A stretch of 25,247 nucleotides of DNA from Acinetobacter sp. N54.MGS-139 (GCA_000980495.1 LARN01000025.1:1-25247); one strand, 5' to 3'; shown: positions 15,665 through 23,873, counted from the first letter of the stretch. A program made the numbers and translations. The notes: generated by a model not told the origin, from the letters alone.

Positions 15665-16459
15665 TTAACTGTGAGGCCACGCCATTTTAGGACGACTTCC
15701 GTTCATCGGAGGATGTCCTGCCGGCATTGCCTGGTTAGATTCTTTGTTAGCACCCGGTTTTTCAACTTTTTTGAGCGTCACTTCAAAAATGAGAGCAGAT
15801 TCGGGCGGAACCGGACCGGCTCCGTTTTCACCGTAACCCTTATCGGCCGGGATAACGAAAACGGCCTTGCCGCCCTCTTTCATCTGAGACAAACCTTCCT
15901 TAAAGCCGGGAATCAGGGTCATGACGACGTCTTTTTCTTCAGCAGGTGTTCCTTCTGCATTCGTAAAAGGCGTGCCGTTAACCAGTTTTCCGACGTAAAC
16001 CATCGTCACTACGTCTTCTTCTTTCGGGGAGGGACCGGTACCGGCTTTCAGCTCTTCATACTGAACTCCGGAAGCCAGGACCTTAACGCCCTTCTTCTTT
16101 TTGTTTTTCTCAAGGTAGGCAAGACTTTCGCCTCGATTCTTTTCCTTGACTTCCTTGACCTTTGCCTCATGGAGCTGGTTCAGCTTTTCAGCTCTGGTGT
16201 TGAGCGAAGTCACGATTTCTTCCTCGCTTAACTTGCTCTTATTCTTCAGAGCATCCATTAAGCCCTCCACAACCAGGTCCATGTTAACGGGTGCGCCAAG
16301 CTCAGACTGTTTGAAGACCTGAGAGGAAAGGTAATTTCCAAGCGAAGCTCCTAAGCTGTAAGACTCTTTGGCCTCCGGTGTCATGTCCTGTGCAAGGGCG
16401 GAACCGACGAAAACGAAGGTCAACGCGACTGACAACATAGTTTTTTTGAGAATCGACAT
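15665..16459 (-). CDS. mccB: FKBP-type periplasmic peptidyl-prolyl isomerase (MccB-like)
   Basis: This 264-residue protein has a signal peptide (about 1-23, ending ALAQ), an FkpA/Mip-like N-terminal helical dimerisation region (about 30-115) and an FKBP domain (about 127-232; VTMVYVGKLVNGTPF, LIPGFKEGLSQMKEGGKAVFVIP, GYGENGAGPVPPESALIFEV). The C-terminal tail is rich in Met, His and Pro (AMPAGHPPMNGSRPKMAWPHS minus the last residue or two as core). In Wolinella the mcc cluster encodes a prolyl isomerase (MccB) needed for MccA function; this gene occupies the same role. No clear Shine-Dalgarno is seen. Confidence 0.88.
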   Translation of the reverse strand: MSILKKTMLSVALTFVFVGSALAQDMTPEAKESYSLGASLGNYLSSQVFKQSELGAPVNMDLVVEGLMDALKNKSKLSEEEIVTSLNTRAEKLNQLHEAKVKEVKEKNRGESLAYLEKNKKKKGVKVLASGVQYEELKAGTGPSPKEEDVVTMVYVGKLVNGTPFTNAEGTPAEEKDVVMTLIPGFKEGLSQMKEGGKAVFVIPADKGYGENGAGPVPPESALIFEVTLKKVEKPGANKESNQAMPAGHPPMNGSRPKMAWPHS

Positions 16460-16509
16460 AGTGATATTTTTAAATGGGGTTGATTTGATTCAAACGGAAT
16501 GAAATTTCT

Positions 16510-16935
16510 TTAAGGTCTTTCAACCTTGCGTCCGGAAAGCTTCCAGCCCTCAATGCCGTCCGGCATCTGACGCACGTCGGTGTAACCGAGCTTCATGACT
16601 TCGCGGGCAGCCATTTCGCTAGCCGTGCAAAGTTTATTCACGCAGTAGAACACCATCGTTTGGTCTTTGTTTTCGGGAAGAAGTTTTTTCCAGTTGCGGA
16701 CGTTGAAGAACTTAGCGCCCGGGATGTAGCCCTGGGTCCATACTTCAAGCGTATTCACGTCGTAGAAAGGAATTCCGGCTTGCCAGAGCATCTCAGCTTC
16801 GCGCATAGAGATCTGGTTTAGGAGTTCGTCATAGACAGGCGCTTCGACCGGTTCTCCGCCTCCGCCCGCAAAGTTGATTTGCGGGTAAAGACACAGAAAC
16901 GAAATCATCGCGGCTTGGAGTATTTTGCTTTTCAT
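16510..16935 (-). CDS. Periplasmic rhodanese-domain protein
   Basis: This 141-residue single-domain rhodanese has a signal peptide (about 1-23). The fold is marked by FYDVNTLEVWTQGYIPGAKFFN (57-78) and the active-site loop YCVNKLCTAS with C98 as persulfide-forming cysteine. GWKLSGRKVE is a typical end. Rhodaneses move sulfane sulfur, for example from thiosulfate to an acceptor. Between the sulfite reductase and its isomerase genes it may release sulfite from thiosulfate or handle sulfide/persulfide in the periplasm; that role is inferred. It follows a very stable hairpin after mccA. Confidence 0.88.
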   Translation of the reverse strand: MKSKILQAAMISFLCLYPQINFAGGGGEPVEAPVYDELLNQISMREAEMLWQAGIPFYDVNTLEVWTQGYIPGAKFFNVRNWKKLLPENKDQTMVFYCVNKLCTASEMAAREVMKLGYTDVRQMPDGIEGWKLSGRKVERP

Positions 16936-16953
16936 TCTTACTTCTCTGCTTTC

Positions 16954-16977
16954 ACTTCGGGTCCGAAGACCCGAAGT
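16954..16977 (-). promoter_or_regulatory. UUCG-capped hairpin between mccA and the rhodanese gene
   Basis: On the minus-strand RNA, ACUUCGGGUC and GACCCGAAGU form a perfect 10-bp stem closed by a C(UUCG)G tetraloop, an exceptionally stable cap. No U-tract follows (GAAAGCAG), so it is not a standard terminator. It would suit a processing or 3'-stabilising element that gives mccA mRNA higher abundance than the downstream genes. Confidence 0.75.
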
Positions 16978-17000
16978 TTACGTGACACTAATCTTTGTGG

Positions 17001-19046
17001 TTACTTCGTTGCTTTTACAGCCTTGTAACCGCCCTGATCGATAATGGACTGAGCCTTGGTCAGGTAGGCTTGTGCCGTCTCAACACGCTGTTTCGTGTAG
17101 TTGAAGGCATGCACACCCCAAGAACCGTCATCCTGGACCTGTTTGATGATTTCGCCGGCCTTGTCGATAAGAAGCATGGCTTCCGTTCTCTGTTCAGGCG
17201 TGAGTTTGGTGACTTCAAGCAGCTTGTTGATACGAGTCAGAGCTTCGACGTTCTTCTGGTGGCCTTCCTTAATCGGGTTCTGCCACTTCATGACTTCGCC
17301 ATAGATCTCTTTCTGGTCCTGATAGATCAGGCCCTGATCGAGTTCAGACTGGAACGGGCTGTGGCAGCCTTTGCCTTCGACAACCGTAAAGTCGGCGATG
17401 GATGTACGTGCGCAGCTCCACATTAAGTCAACGTAACCGTGACCTTCTTCGTCTCTGGAGATTCTCCAGCCCTTAGAGTTGGAAGCACGAGACTGGCCCG
17501 GACCCGGGTTCATCATCTTCTTGTCAGGATCGACCATGATCTTGAAGAGGTGAGAACGACGGACGGCGTCAAAACCGGCCATGTCAGGACGCTGAATAGC
17601 TGTGAAGTTTTCGCAGCTCATCGTGAACGGCATATGGCAGGCGATGCAGTCGACCTTGCTGTGGGTGTCGGCATTCGCAACCATCTGAGCCTGTGTCGTA
17701 TGGCAGTCTTGGCAGTTCTTACGAATTGCGGGACGTGTTACTCCGGAAGTCCAGTCGTTGCTGGTAACTTCATGCGGGTCGTGGCAGGTAACGCAACGCA
17801 TACCCTTTTCATAGTGCTTCGACATGAAGAGCTGAGCGCCTTCTGTACCGCAGGACGGGCAAGAAGACTTCGTCTTAGCGTTGAATGCCTTTTCAAGCTT
17901 ACCCTTAGCATCGGGACGATCAACTTCGTCTTCGATAAAGTTCAAGCGCTGATGGCAGCGGTCGCAGTTTGTGCTCATGTTGTTGGTGTTGCCAACCAAG
18001 TGTCCGCCTTCACCATGGCATTCTTCACAAGCGATACCGCGGGAGATTGTGTGTTTCTGGAGTTCTTTCGGGTTGCCCAGAGCAGCGAAGAATTCCTTCT
18101 TATCCTTAAAGTCAAACTTGAAGGCGTGACAGACTTCGCAGTAAGAGGAAGCAGCCTGGAACAGAAGTTTGCCTTCATAAGTAGAACCGTAGGATGTCAT
18201 ACCCCACTGGTGGGAGGCGGAAGGTCCGAACTGGCTGAGTTCTGTCGGGAAGTCAGGGATCAATTTCTGAATTTCTTTCGCTTTTTCAGGTGTCAGCCAT
18301 TCTGCCCAGCCGCGGGAGAACTGGTTGCCGCCGGCAACAACCTTACCGGTGCCGTCTTTGAGCAAGCCGTCACGAACGTGGTAGGAACCGCGAACGAGCC
18401 ATCCGTCGATGTAGCCGTATTTGGTACGCGGTGTACCGATGGTGGCGTAAATCACGTCAGCCGTAATACCGTCAGGAAGAATAGAGGCCTCAGAACCGTA
18501 CAGTTTCTTCTTCAGGTCGTTATCGACTTCAGGATGTTCGCCAGGGAAACGAACCGTCTTGGCATGACGGGAACGCTTCCACTGTTCGTACTGAATCGCG
18601 TGGCATTCGCCGCATTTTTCCGGTCCCACAAACTTGTTGGGGAAGTCAAGAATGGAGCGCTGGCCCAAACGGTATTGAGAGGCCATCGGACGGTTGCCGT
18701 CCTGATGAGCGGAGTACTTCTGAGCATTGCCTTCACCAAGGTATTCAGAGCCGCGGGTAGAGATAACCGGTGTACCGATCACTCGTCCGTCTTTTCCGTA
18801 AGTAGCAAAGATGGGATGATTCTGGAATAAAAAGTCCCAAAGTTCTTTTTCTTGGACGATGTAGTCCTGCAGGGTGCGGATGCCCTTGGTCGGTTCCGTC
18901 AGGTCAGGATTGGCCCATACTTTCTGGGTAATCTCATTAACCTTAGGTGTCGGAAGGGGCTGACCGTCCGCTGCATAGACACATGATGTCGCCATAGCAG
19001 CTGCAAGGCCTAAGCCTATCGCTGTTTTTCGTGTCTCTCGTAACAT
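17001..19046 (-). CDS. mccA: Octaheme cytochrome c sulfite reductase MccA/SirA
   Basis: The start is placed at 19046 (681 residues), where GGAGAAGAT precedes the ATG; the upstream extension has no signal peptide and no ribosome-binding site. A Sec signal ends near VYA (residue 25). Seven CXXCH motifs start at C145, C303, C340, C361, C418, C445 and C467. An eighth site, C545-X15-C561-H562, is the diagnostic CX15CH heme motif of MccA, the periplasmic heme-copper enzyme that reduces sulfite to sulfide with six electrons. Extra cysteines C396, C399 (CPSCG) and C478 are candidates for copper coordination. The C-terminal 110 residues are helical, as in multiheme cytochromes of the NrfA/HAO superfamily. 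First gene of the respiratory cluster. Confidence 0.93.
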   Translation of the reverse strand: MLRETRKTAIGLGLAAAMATSCVYAADGQPLPTPKVNEITQKVWANPDLTEPTKGIRTLQDYIVQEKELWDFLFQNHPIFATYGKDGRVIGTPVISTRGSEYLGEGNAQKYSAHQDGNRPMASQYRLGQRSILDFPNKFVGPEKCGECHAIQYEQWKRSRHAKTVRFPGEHPEVDNDLKKKLYGSEASILPDGITADVIYATIGTPRTKYGYIDGWLVRGSYHVRDGLLKDGTGKVVAGGNQFSRGWAEWLTPEKAKEIQKLIPDFPTELSQFGPSASHQWGMTSYGSTYEGKLLFQAASSYCEVCHAFKFDFKDKKEFFAALGNPKELQKHTISRGIACEECHGEGGHLVGNTNNMSTNCDRCHQRLNFIEDEVDRPDAKGKLEKAFNAKTKSSCPSCGTEGAQLFMSKHYEKGMRCVTCHDPHEVTSNDWTSGVTRPAIRKNCQDCHTTQAQMVANADTHSKVDCIACHMPFTMSCENFTAIQRPDMAGFDAVRRSHLFKIMVDPDKKMMNPGPGQSRASNSKGWRISRDEEGHGYVDLMWSCARTSIADFTVVEGKGCHSPFQSELDQGLIYQDQKEIYGEVMKWQNPIKEGHQKNVEALTRINKLLEVTKLTPEQRTEAMLLIDKAGEIIKQVQDDGSWGVHAFNYTKQRVETAQAYLTKAQSIIDQGGYKAVKATK

Positions 19047-19807
19047 ATCTTCTCCAGGTGAGGCAGAGGTTTTTCGAATAATTAAATTACTCCGAATATC
19101 TAGGCCTCGATAGGTGTGAAATGGGAACAAGGAATGCAAAGGCAATACCTTTCCCCAACTTCAGGTTAATTTAAGATTAGAAAGGCACAAATAAGATATT
19201 CATATTAAGGGTAACCCCTGTTTTTAGACTGAACGGACTAATCCTTTAGAGGTAGTCTTTGCTGTTTTATTCAATTCGGGGAATCCGGCAGCTGTGATGC
19301 AAAAGTTTCAAAATGTCCTGGCGTCCTTGAGATCTGTTCGCTAATAACCAGAAGAAGTTGTCAGGCAAGACAAGTAAATACCAACCCTTATGGATGTATA
19401 AATGTGCAACAAAGGGGGCTTCATAAAGGCGATACGGGGCTAAAAATCGCCGTATGCAATAAGGAAAACATCTTAGAAAAAAATAGCCCCTAAGACCTCA
19501 CTGTCGTGTTGTGGACGCAACGTTTTTTGCCTCATCCCTTTAATACGTGAGGAAATTTATGTAACGACTATAGAAGTGATAAGAAAAAAGCCTCCGAATC
19601 TTGGAGGCCCTGCGTTATCTCGTCAAAGTCTTTCGGTACCTTCAGCAAAAGCAGAGAAAATGTTGTGGTCTTTTTCTCATAGTTACCGTCCAAACTATCC
19701 CGCCATTTTCCTCCTTGATCAGGCGCACATCCTTCCTTAACGTTGATTCTCGGTATACTTTTAAGGTTGTGGTCTTTTTTACATAATTAATTATTTTCGG
19801 AATCCCA
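19047..19807. promoter_or_regulatory. Divergent intergenic region between mccA and the PLP-enzyme gene
   Basis: It must hold the mccA promoter (minus) and the promoter of the PLP-enzyme gene (plus). I could not assign a convincing -35/-10 pair for mccA. On the plus strand TATACT (19754-19759) is a possible -10 about 50 bases before the start, with no good -35. Other structure: ATACGG (19433) and CCGTAT (19451) form a small hairpin, and a minus-strand terminator lies at 19584-19608. No gene longer than a few dozen codons is supported. Confidence 0.5.
19584..19608 (-). terminator. Intrinsic terminator on the minus strand inside the intergenic region
   Basis: Read on the minus strand, GCCTCC (19608-19603) and GGAGGC (19595-19590) pair around a 7-base loop and are followed by six T's. 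It points away from any annotated minus-strand gene, so it would end a short unassigned transcript starting at about 19620-19800. Confidence 0.7.
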
Positions 19808-20905
19808 ATGAGCTACATCTGCACGAGCTGCGGCAAAGAAACACCCACTTCAACCGTTCACAACACCTGCGAATGCGGCGGTCTGTTTTCCCTTCCTCAG
19901 GATCACCTTCCTCTTTGGCAGGAATCCTTAATTGATAAATCGGTTTGGTCTCAATTCCGTTACCACGCTTTTATGAATTTGGACGGTGATGTTTGGCGCC
20001 GAGTTTCCATGGGAGAAGGCATGACGCCCATCGCTTCCTACAACGGAAGCGTCTTCCTCAAGATGGATTTCATGATGCCGACGCTCTCCTTTAAGGACCG
20101 CGGAGCAGCTGCCTTGGTAAGCCATATGAAAGCCATCGGCGTTAAAAAATGCGTTCAGGACTCCAGCGGCAACGCCGGCGTGGCTGTTGCCGCCTACTGC
20201 GCAAGAAGCGGTATCGCCTGCGAAATTTACGTTCCCGAAGGCACCAGCCCGAATAAGATCGCCATGATTGAAGGCTTCGGAGCCAAAGCGGTTGTCGTCC
20301 CCGGAACTAGAGATCATTGCGCCGAAGTCTGCCGCTCTAAGGTCAAAGAAGAAGGAGCTTACTACGCCAACCACGTTTACAACCCTTACTTCTACGAAGG
20401 CACAAAAGCCTATATTTATGAAACCTTCGAGCAGCTCAAAAGAATCCCTCGTCATATCTTCATTGAACTCGGCAACGGGACGCTCTTCATTGGCGCCGTC
20501 CTCGCTTTAGAGCATCTCATGCGTTCCGGAGTTATCGACGAATTCCCGCAGCTTATCGCCGTTCAAAGCGAAAACTGCGCTCCGTTCTACGAAACCGAAG
20601 AACAGGGGTCTTCTTCTTTAGTCGAAGTCACACCGAAACCAACATTGGCAGAAGGCATTGCGATCGGCAAACCGGCTCGCGCCAGTGAAGTACTCGACAT
20701 GATCCGCCGCCATAACGTCAAAGTAATCACCGCTCCGGAAGACAGAATTCTTCCGTGCCGCGAGGAAATGGCAAAACGCGGGTTCTATGTTGAACACACC
20801 ACAGCCGCCGCACTTGCCGCCTACTATCGCTACTGTAAAAAATTCGGCCCGACCGAGGACGCCCTCCTCTCTCTTTGCGGCGCAGGCCTTAAGAGCGAAC
20901 ATTAA
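19808..20905 (+). CDS. Threonine-synthase-like PLP-dependent enzyme
   Basis: This 365-residue fold-type II PLP enzyme has an N-terminal zinc ribbon (C5, C8, C21, C23), the PLP lysine K96 in PTLSFKDRG and the phosphate/carboxylate loop SSGNAG (119-124). The segment PEGTSPNKIAMIEGFGAKAV is very typical of threonine synthase. It may make threonine from phosphohomoserine, but the family also includes other beta/gamma-replacing enzymes such as diaminopropionate-type lyases and cysteate synthase. The following Lrp, permease and amidohydrolase genes fit an amino-acid utilisation locus more than biosynthesis. Substrate unproven. Confidence 0.8.
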   Translation: MSYICTSCGKETPTSTVHNTCECGGLFSLPQDHLPLWQESLIDKSVWSQFRYHAFMNLDGDVWRRVSMGEGMTPIASYNGSVFLKMDFMMPTLSFKDRGAAALVSHMKAIGVKKCVQDSSGNAGVAVAAYCARSGIACEIYVPEGTSPNKIAMIEGFGAKAVVVPGTRDHCAEVCRSKVKEEGAYYANHVYNPYFYEGTKAYIYETFEQLKRIPRHIFIELGNGTLFIGAVLALEHLMRSGVIDEFPQLIAVQSENCAPFYETEEQGSSSLVEVTPKPTLAEGIAIGKPARASEVLDMIRRHNVKVITAPEDRILPCREEMAKRGFYVEHTTAAALAAYYRYCKKFGPTEDALLSLCGAGLKSEH

Positions 20906-20922
20906 TAAGCAGTTTTGTCGGG

Positions 20923-20957
20923 AGGAAGTTGTATTTTGTGCACATTGACTACTTCCT
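20923..20957 (+). promoter_or_regulatory. Inverted repeat upstream of the Lrp-type regulator gene
   Basis: AGGAAGT (20923-20929) and ACTTCCT (20951-20957) are perfect 7-bp arms 21 bases apart, between the PLP-enzyme stop and the regulator start. They enclose the palindrome GTGCAC and a TTGACT hexamer that could be a -35 element. This could be an autoregulatory site for the Lrp protein or a weak terminator. Confidence 0.35.
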
Positions 20958-21011
20958 TTCGGCATAAGATTGCTAGAATTTGGTCAACTTCTTTTATGGT
21001 GAGACCGGTCC

Positions 21012-21461
21012 ATGGATAAATACGACAAAGAGATTCTTTCCGTTCTTTTAGAGAATGGAAAAATCCAACTTTCCGAACTTTCAAAAAAGACCAATCTCAG
21101 CGTATCTTCCTGCCAGCGAAGAGTTAAGAATCTTGAGGAATCCGGCGTCATTGAAAGCTATCAAGCCGTTGTCAATCCCAAGCTTGTCGGCATGGGTTTC
21201 CAGGCACTGGTATTCATCACCTTGTCGCAAGCTGCCGGTGAAAAAATCACAGAATTTGAAAAAGCCCTGGAAAAAATTCCCTGCATCATCGAAGCGCATC
21301 GGATCTTCGGCGAACAGGACTACGTCCTTCTGGTCGCCACTCCGGATTTGACCGCCTATCAGGAAGCCTACGACACGCAGCTCTCTTTGCTGCCTAATAT
21401 CAAGAAGGTCGAGACCACGCTTTTGATGAAAGAAATCATCCCTCACCGCATTATTCTTTGA
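21012..21461 (+). CDS. Lrp/AsnC-family transcriptional regulator
   Basis: This 149-residue protein has the full family length. An N-terminal winged helix-turn-helix is seen in ILSVLLENGKIQLSELSKK and NLSVSSCQRRVKNLEESGVI (about 5-50). The C-terminal RAM ligand-binding domain follows (about 65-145; ALVFITLS, AHRIFGEQDYVLLVATPDL). Such regulators bind amino acids and control nearby transport and metabolic genes. It lies between the PLP-enzyme gene and, beyond ogt, an amino-acid permease, so local control of these is likely. The Shine-Dalgarno is weak. Confidence 0.92.
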   Translation: MDKYDKEILSVLLENGKIQLSELSKKTNLSVSSCQRRVKNLEESGVIESYQAVVNPKLVGMGFQALVFITLSQAAGEKITEFEKALEKIPCIIEAHRIFGEQDYVLLVATPDLTAYQEAYDTQLSLLPNIKKVETTLLMKEIIPHRIIL

Positions 21462-21487
21462 CCTGAGTAATCTCTTTCTAACGCGCT

Positions 21488-21513
21488 AACGGACTGCCTC
21501 TTCGCAGTCCGTT
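21488..21513 (+). terminator. Intrinsic terminator after the Lrp-type regulator gene
   Basis: AACGGACTGC (21488-21497) pairs perfectly with GCAGTCCGTT (21504-21513) around CTCTTC, followed by TATTCAT. The T-tract is short but the 10-bp stem is strong. It ends the regulator transcript and separates it from ogt. Confidence 0.8.
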
Positions 21514-21564
21514 TATTCATAAAATCTTCCCAAGAACAAATTCACCATCCTCCCAATAGAAAAA

Positions 21565-22194
21565 ATGAGAAAAAGACCACAAATTACGACTTCCGCGGCG
21601 ATCGAACCGATCTACATCTCAGAAAAGAGGCTTCCTTGTGGAGGGGCGCTGACACTCGGTTCATGGAATAACCGTTTGGTCGTTGCAGATTGGATTGACG
21701 GCTGGCACCACTCCACCATCATGAACCGCCTGCAAAAGTACACCAAGGCATCTGTGGTCAAAAGCACATCGAAAGTTATCGAAGCGGCTTCCGATTGGCT
21801 TGATGCGTATTTCGAAGGCAGCAAAGAAGCTCCAGACTTTGATCTCCTTTTCCTCGGCACGGATTTCCAAAAACGCGTTTGGCAGCTCTTGCTGGAAATT
21901 CCATACGGCGAGACGATCACTTACGGGGAGCTCGCTCAAAAAGCCGGAACTCCAAAAGCCGCTCGAGCAGTCGGGGTTGCCGTCGGAGAAAATCCTTTCT
22001 CCATCATCGTTCCCTGCCACCGCGTCATCGGCAAAGATAAGTCACTCACCGGTCACGGCGGCGGTTTTGATGTCAAAAATATCTGCTCGCACACGAACTC
22101 GGCACCGATATCGAAAATCTACCTTTTAGCGACTGCTCAAGGCGCATTGTTGGATAGACACAACAAAAACTTCCGAAGTTGCAACGGAACGTAA
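21565..22194 (+). CDS. ogt: Methylated-DNA--protein-cysteine methyltransferase, frameshifted C-terminus
   Basis: This protein repairs O6-alkylguanine by irreversible transfer to its own cysteine. It has the Ogt N-terminal region and the catalytic domain (about 95-171): FQKRVWQLLLEIPYGETITYGELA and PCHRVIG with acceptor C151. After GGGFDVK (residue 171) the frame becomes unlike the family. A one-base loss in the A-run at 22075-22079 explains this: the adjacent frame continues KYLLAHELGTDIENLPF and stops at 22157, a normal Ogt end. As printed the protein has 209 residues with a scrambled tail. It could be a real mutation or a homopolymer error. No strong Shine-Dalgarno is seen. Confidence 0.82.
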   Translation: MRKRPQITTSAAIEPIYISEKRLPCGGALTLGSWNNRLVVADWIDGWHHSTIMNRLQKYTKASVVKSTSKVIEAASDWLDAYFEGSKEAPDFDLLFLGTDFQKRVWQLLLEIPYGETITYGELAQKAGTPKAARAVGVAVGENPFSIIVPCHRVIGKDKSLTGHGGGFDVKNICSHTNSAPISKIYLLATAQGALLDRHNKNFRSCNGT

Positions 22195-22261
22195 GTGAAT
22201 AAGCCGACGGGGCCAACCCCATCCCTATTTTGCGTCAAAGCTCGGTTATCCTTCCACAATT

Positions 22262-22275
22262 CTCAATATATTGAG
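22262..22275. promoter_or_regulatory. Perfect palindrome upstream of the permease gene
   Basis: CTCAATATATTGAG is a perfect 14-base palindrome about 90 bases before the permease start, followed closely by a TATAAC hexamer (22280-22285) that could be a -10 element. This position suits a repressor or Lrp-type operator. Confidence 0.35.
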
Positions 22276-22365
22276 CGGTTATAACCCATCGATCGCCCGA
22301 CGAGTTCTCCAGCAGCACGCAGTTCTCCTTCAGATCGATTTGCGAAAGTTCCCGGAAGGATAGTT

Positions 22366-23805
22366 ATGGAAGATAAAGAAGCTCCGAATTCTGTCTTCAC
22401 CATGAGAATTAAAGGCATGGCCATGCTCACTGTGTGCTCTGTTTTCTCGCTGAGAAATCTGCCGAGTATGGCTGAATACGGCTGGAACATTATTTTCTTC
22501 CTCTCAGCCGCAGCTGCCTGTTTCTTCATTCCCTCTGCTTTAGTATCCGCAGAACTTGCCAGTACTTATCCTCAGCGCGGCGGCGTCTTTATTTGGGTCA
22601 AAGAAGCGTTCGGCCCCAAGCTCGGGTTCCTCGCGATCTTTATGGAATGGTTCCAAAACATGCCGTGGTATCCGGCCGCGGTCACCTTTGTCGCCACCTG
22701 CATCGCATACATTTTTAATCCCGAGTTAGCCTCAAATCGGTGGTACATCTTCTTTACGGCCATCTTTTTGCTGTGGCTCTCCACCTTTCTAAACTTCCGC
22801 GGCATGCGGTTATCGGTTTTCTTATCAAATTCCGGTGTGGTTGTCGGAACCATTATTCCCGGCTTTTTTCTGATTGTCTGTGCGCTCACCTATGTTTGGC
22901 TCGGCAAACCGGTTCAAATCAATTTGGACGGCGGAAAAGCGCTTATTCCTGATCTGTCCACTGCAAGACAATGGATGCTGCTTGCCGGCATGATGGTGTC
23001 GCTCGCCGGTATGGAAATGAGCTCCGTGCATGTCACCTCGATGAAGAATCCGCGCTCATCTTTCCCGAAATCCATTTACCTGGCAACGGCCATTATTTTG
23101 ATCCTTTCCGTCTTAGGTGCGCTCTCGATTTCTCTTGTTGTTCCGATCGGCGATCTGTCTAAGTCCGCAGGTGTCTGCCAAAGTTTTGAATTGATGCTGA
23201 ATGCCCTCGGAGTCGGCTGGCTCACACCGATTCTCGCCTGTCTTTTAGCCTACGGCGCTTTAGCATCTGTCGTGACATGGATGAACGGTCCTTCCCGCGG
23301 TTTGCTCGAAGTTGCTAAAGAAGGCTATCTTCCGCAGTATTGGCAATACCGAAACAGTTACGGCATGCAGACAAGAATTTTTATTATGCAGGCCTCCCTA
23401 GCGTCTTTCCTGAGCCTGAGTGTGCTCATCATGCCCAGCGTGTCGGATGCCTTCTGGCTGTTCCTTGCTTTGTGCTCTCAGCTTTACATGATCATGTACC
23501 TACTGATGTTTGCGGCGGCAATTCGTCTCAAAATTGAAAACCCCGACAGCCCGGGAGAATACAAAGTTCCGGGCGGAAGGGTAGGAATGATCTTAATGTC
23601 GGGCGTGGCCTTCTGTACCTCTTTAATTGCGCTGCTCTGCGGTTTTATTCCGCCGGAAGAAATCATCAATGAAGGCCTTGCGGCATCCCTCGGATACGTT
23701 GGGTTCCTCGCGGGAGGCTTGATCATCTTCACTATCATCCCTCTGAAATTCTTCGACAAATTTCAGCATCAGCACCTGACAGAAGTAAAGGATTCTGCTG
23801 CCTAA
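22366..23805 (+). CDS. APC-superfamily amino-acid permease (GadC-like)
   Basis: This 479-residue membrane protein has about twelve TM helices. It resembles the glutamate:GABA antiporter family: SLRNLPSMAEYGW, STYPQRGGVFIWVKEAFG (66-83) and NGPSRGLLEVAKEGYLP. The start has AAGGATAG 4 bases upstream. It probably exchanges or imports amino acids or their amine products. Near the Lrp regulator, PLP enzyme and amidohydrolase it fits an amino-acid catabolic locus. The exact substrate cannot be read from sequence. Confidence 0.9.
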   Translation: MEDKEAPNSVFTMRIKGMAMLTVCSVFSLRNLPSMAEYGWNIIFFLSAAAACFFIPSALVSAELASTYPQRGGVFIWVKEAFGPKLGFLAIFMEWFQNMPWYPAAVTFVATCIAYIFNPELASNRWYIFFTAIFLLWLSTFLNFRGMRLSVFLSNSGVVVGTIIPGFFLIVCALTYVWLGKPVQINLDGGKALIPDLSTARQWMLLAGMMVSLAGMEMSSVHVTSMKNPRSSFPKSIYLATAIILILSVLGALSISLVVPIGDLSKSAGVCQSFELMLNALGVGWLTPILACLLAYGALASVVTWMNGPSRGLLEVAKEGYLPQYWQYRNSYGMQTRIFIMQASLASFLSLSVLIMPSVSDAFWLFLALCSQLYMIMYLLMFAAAIRLKIENPDSPGEYKVPGGRVGMILMSGVAFCTSLIALLCGFIPPEEIINEGLAASLGYVGFLAGGLIIFTIIPLKFFDKFQHQHLTEVKDSAA

Positions 23806-23858
23806 TCGCACGAACGCTTCTTGGAAGACTCTGATTTCTACCAAGCCGGATTGTCAAA

Positions 23859-23873
23859 GGATAGGTCCTATCC
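23859..23873. promoter_or_regulatory. Perfect inverted repeat between permease and amidohydrolase genes
   Basis: GGATAGG-T-CCTATCC is a perfect inverted repeat with a single central base. A second palindrome GACCGGCCGGTC lies at 23933-23944, 20 bases before the next ATG. Either could be an operator; neither has a T-tract typical of terminators. Confidence 0.35.

Noticed and set aside
17439..18830. A 463-codon plus-strand frame opposite mccA
   Set aside because: It is antisense to a clear multiheme cytochrome gene with eight heme motifs; its long openness follows from codon bias of the real gene.
13266..19046. NrfABCD nitrite reductase operon
   Set aside because: The ferredoxin, NrfD and Ccm-like genes resemble nrf genes, but the catalytic protein has eight heme sites with CX15CH and no CXXCK motif of NrfA.
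19566..19697. A short minus-strand frame beginning with a TTG and running through the terminator
   Set aside because: It has no Shine-Dalgarno, no family match and includes the hairpin and T-tract, so coding is unlikely.
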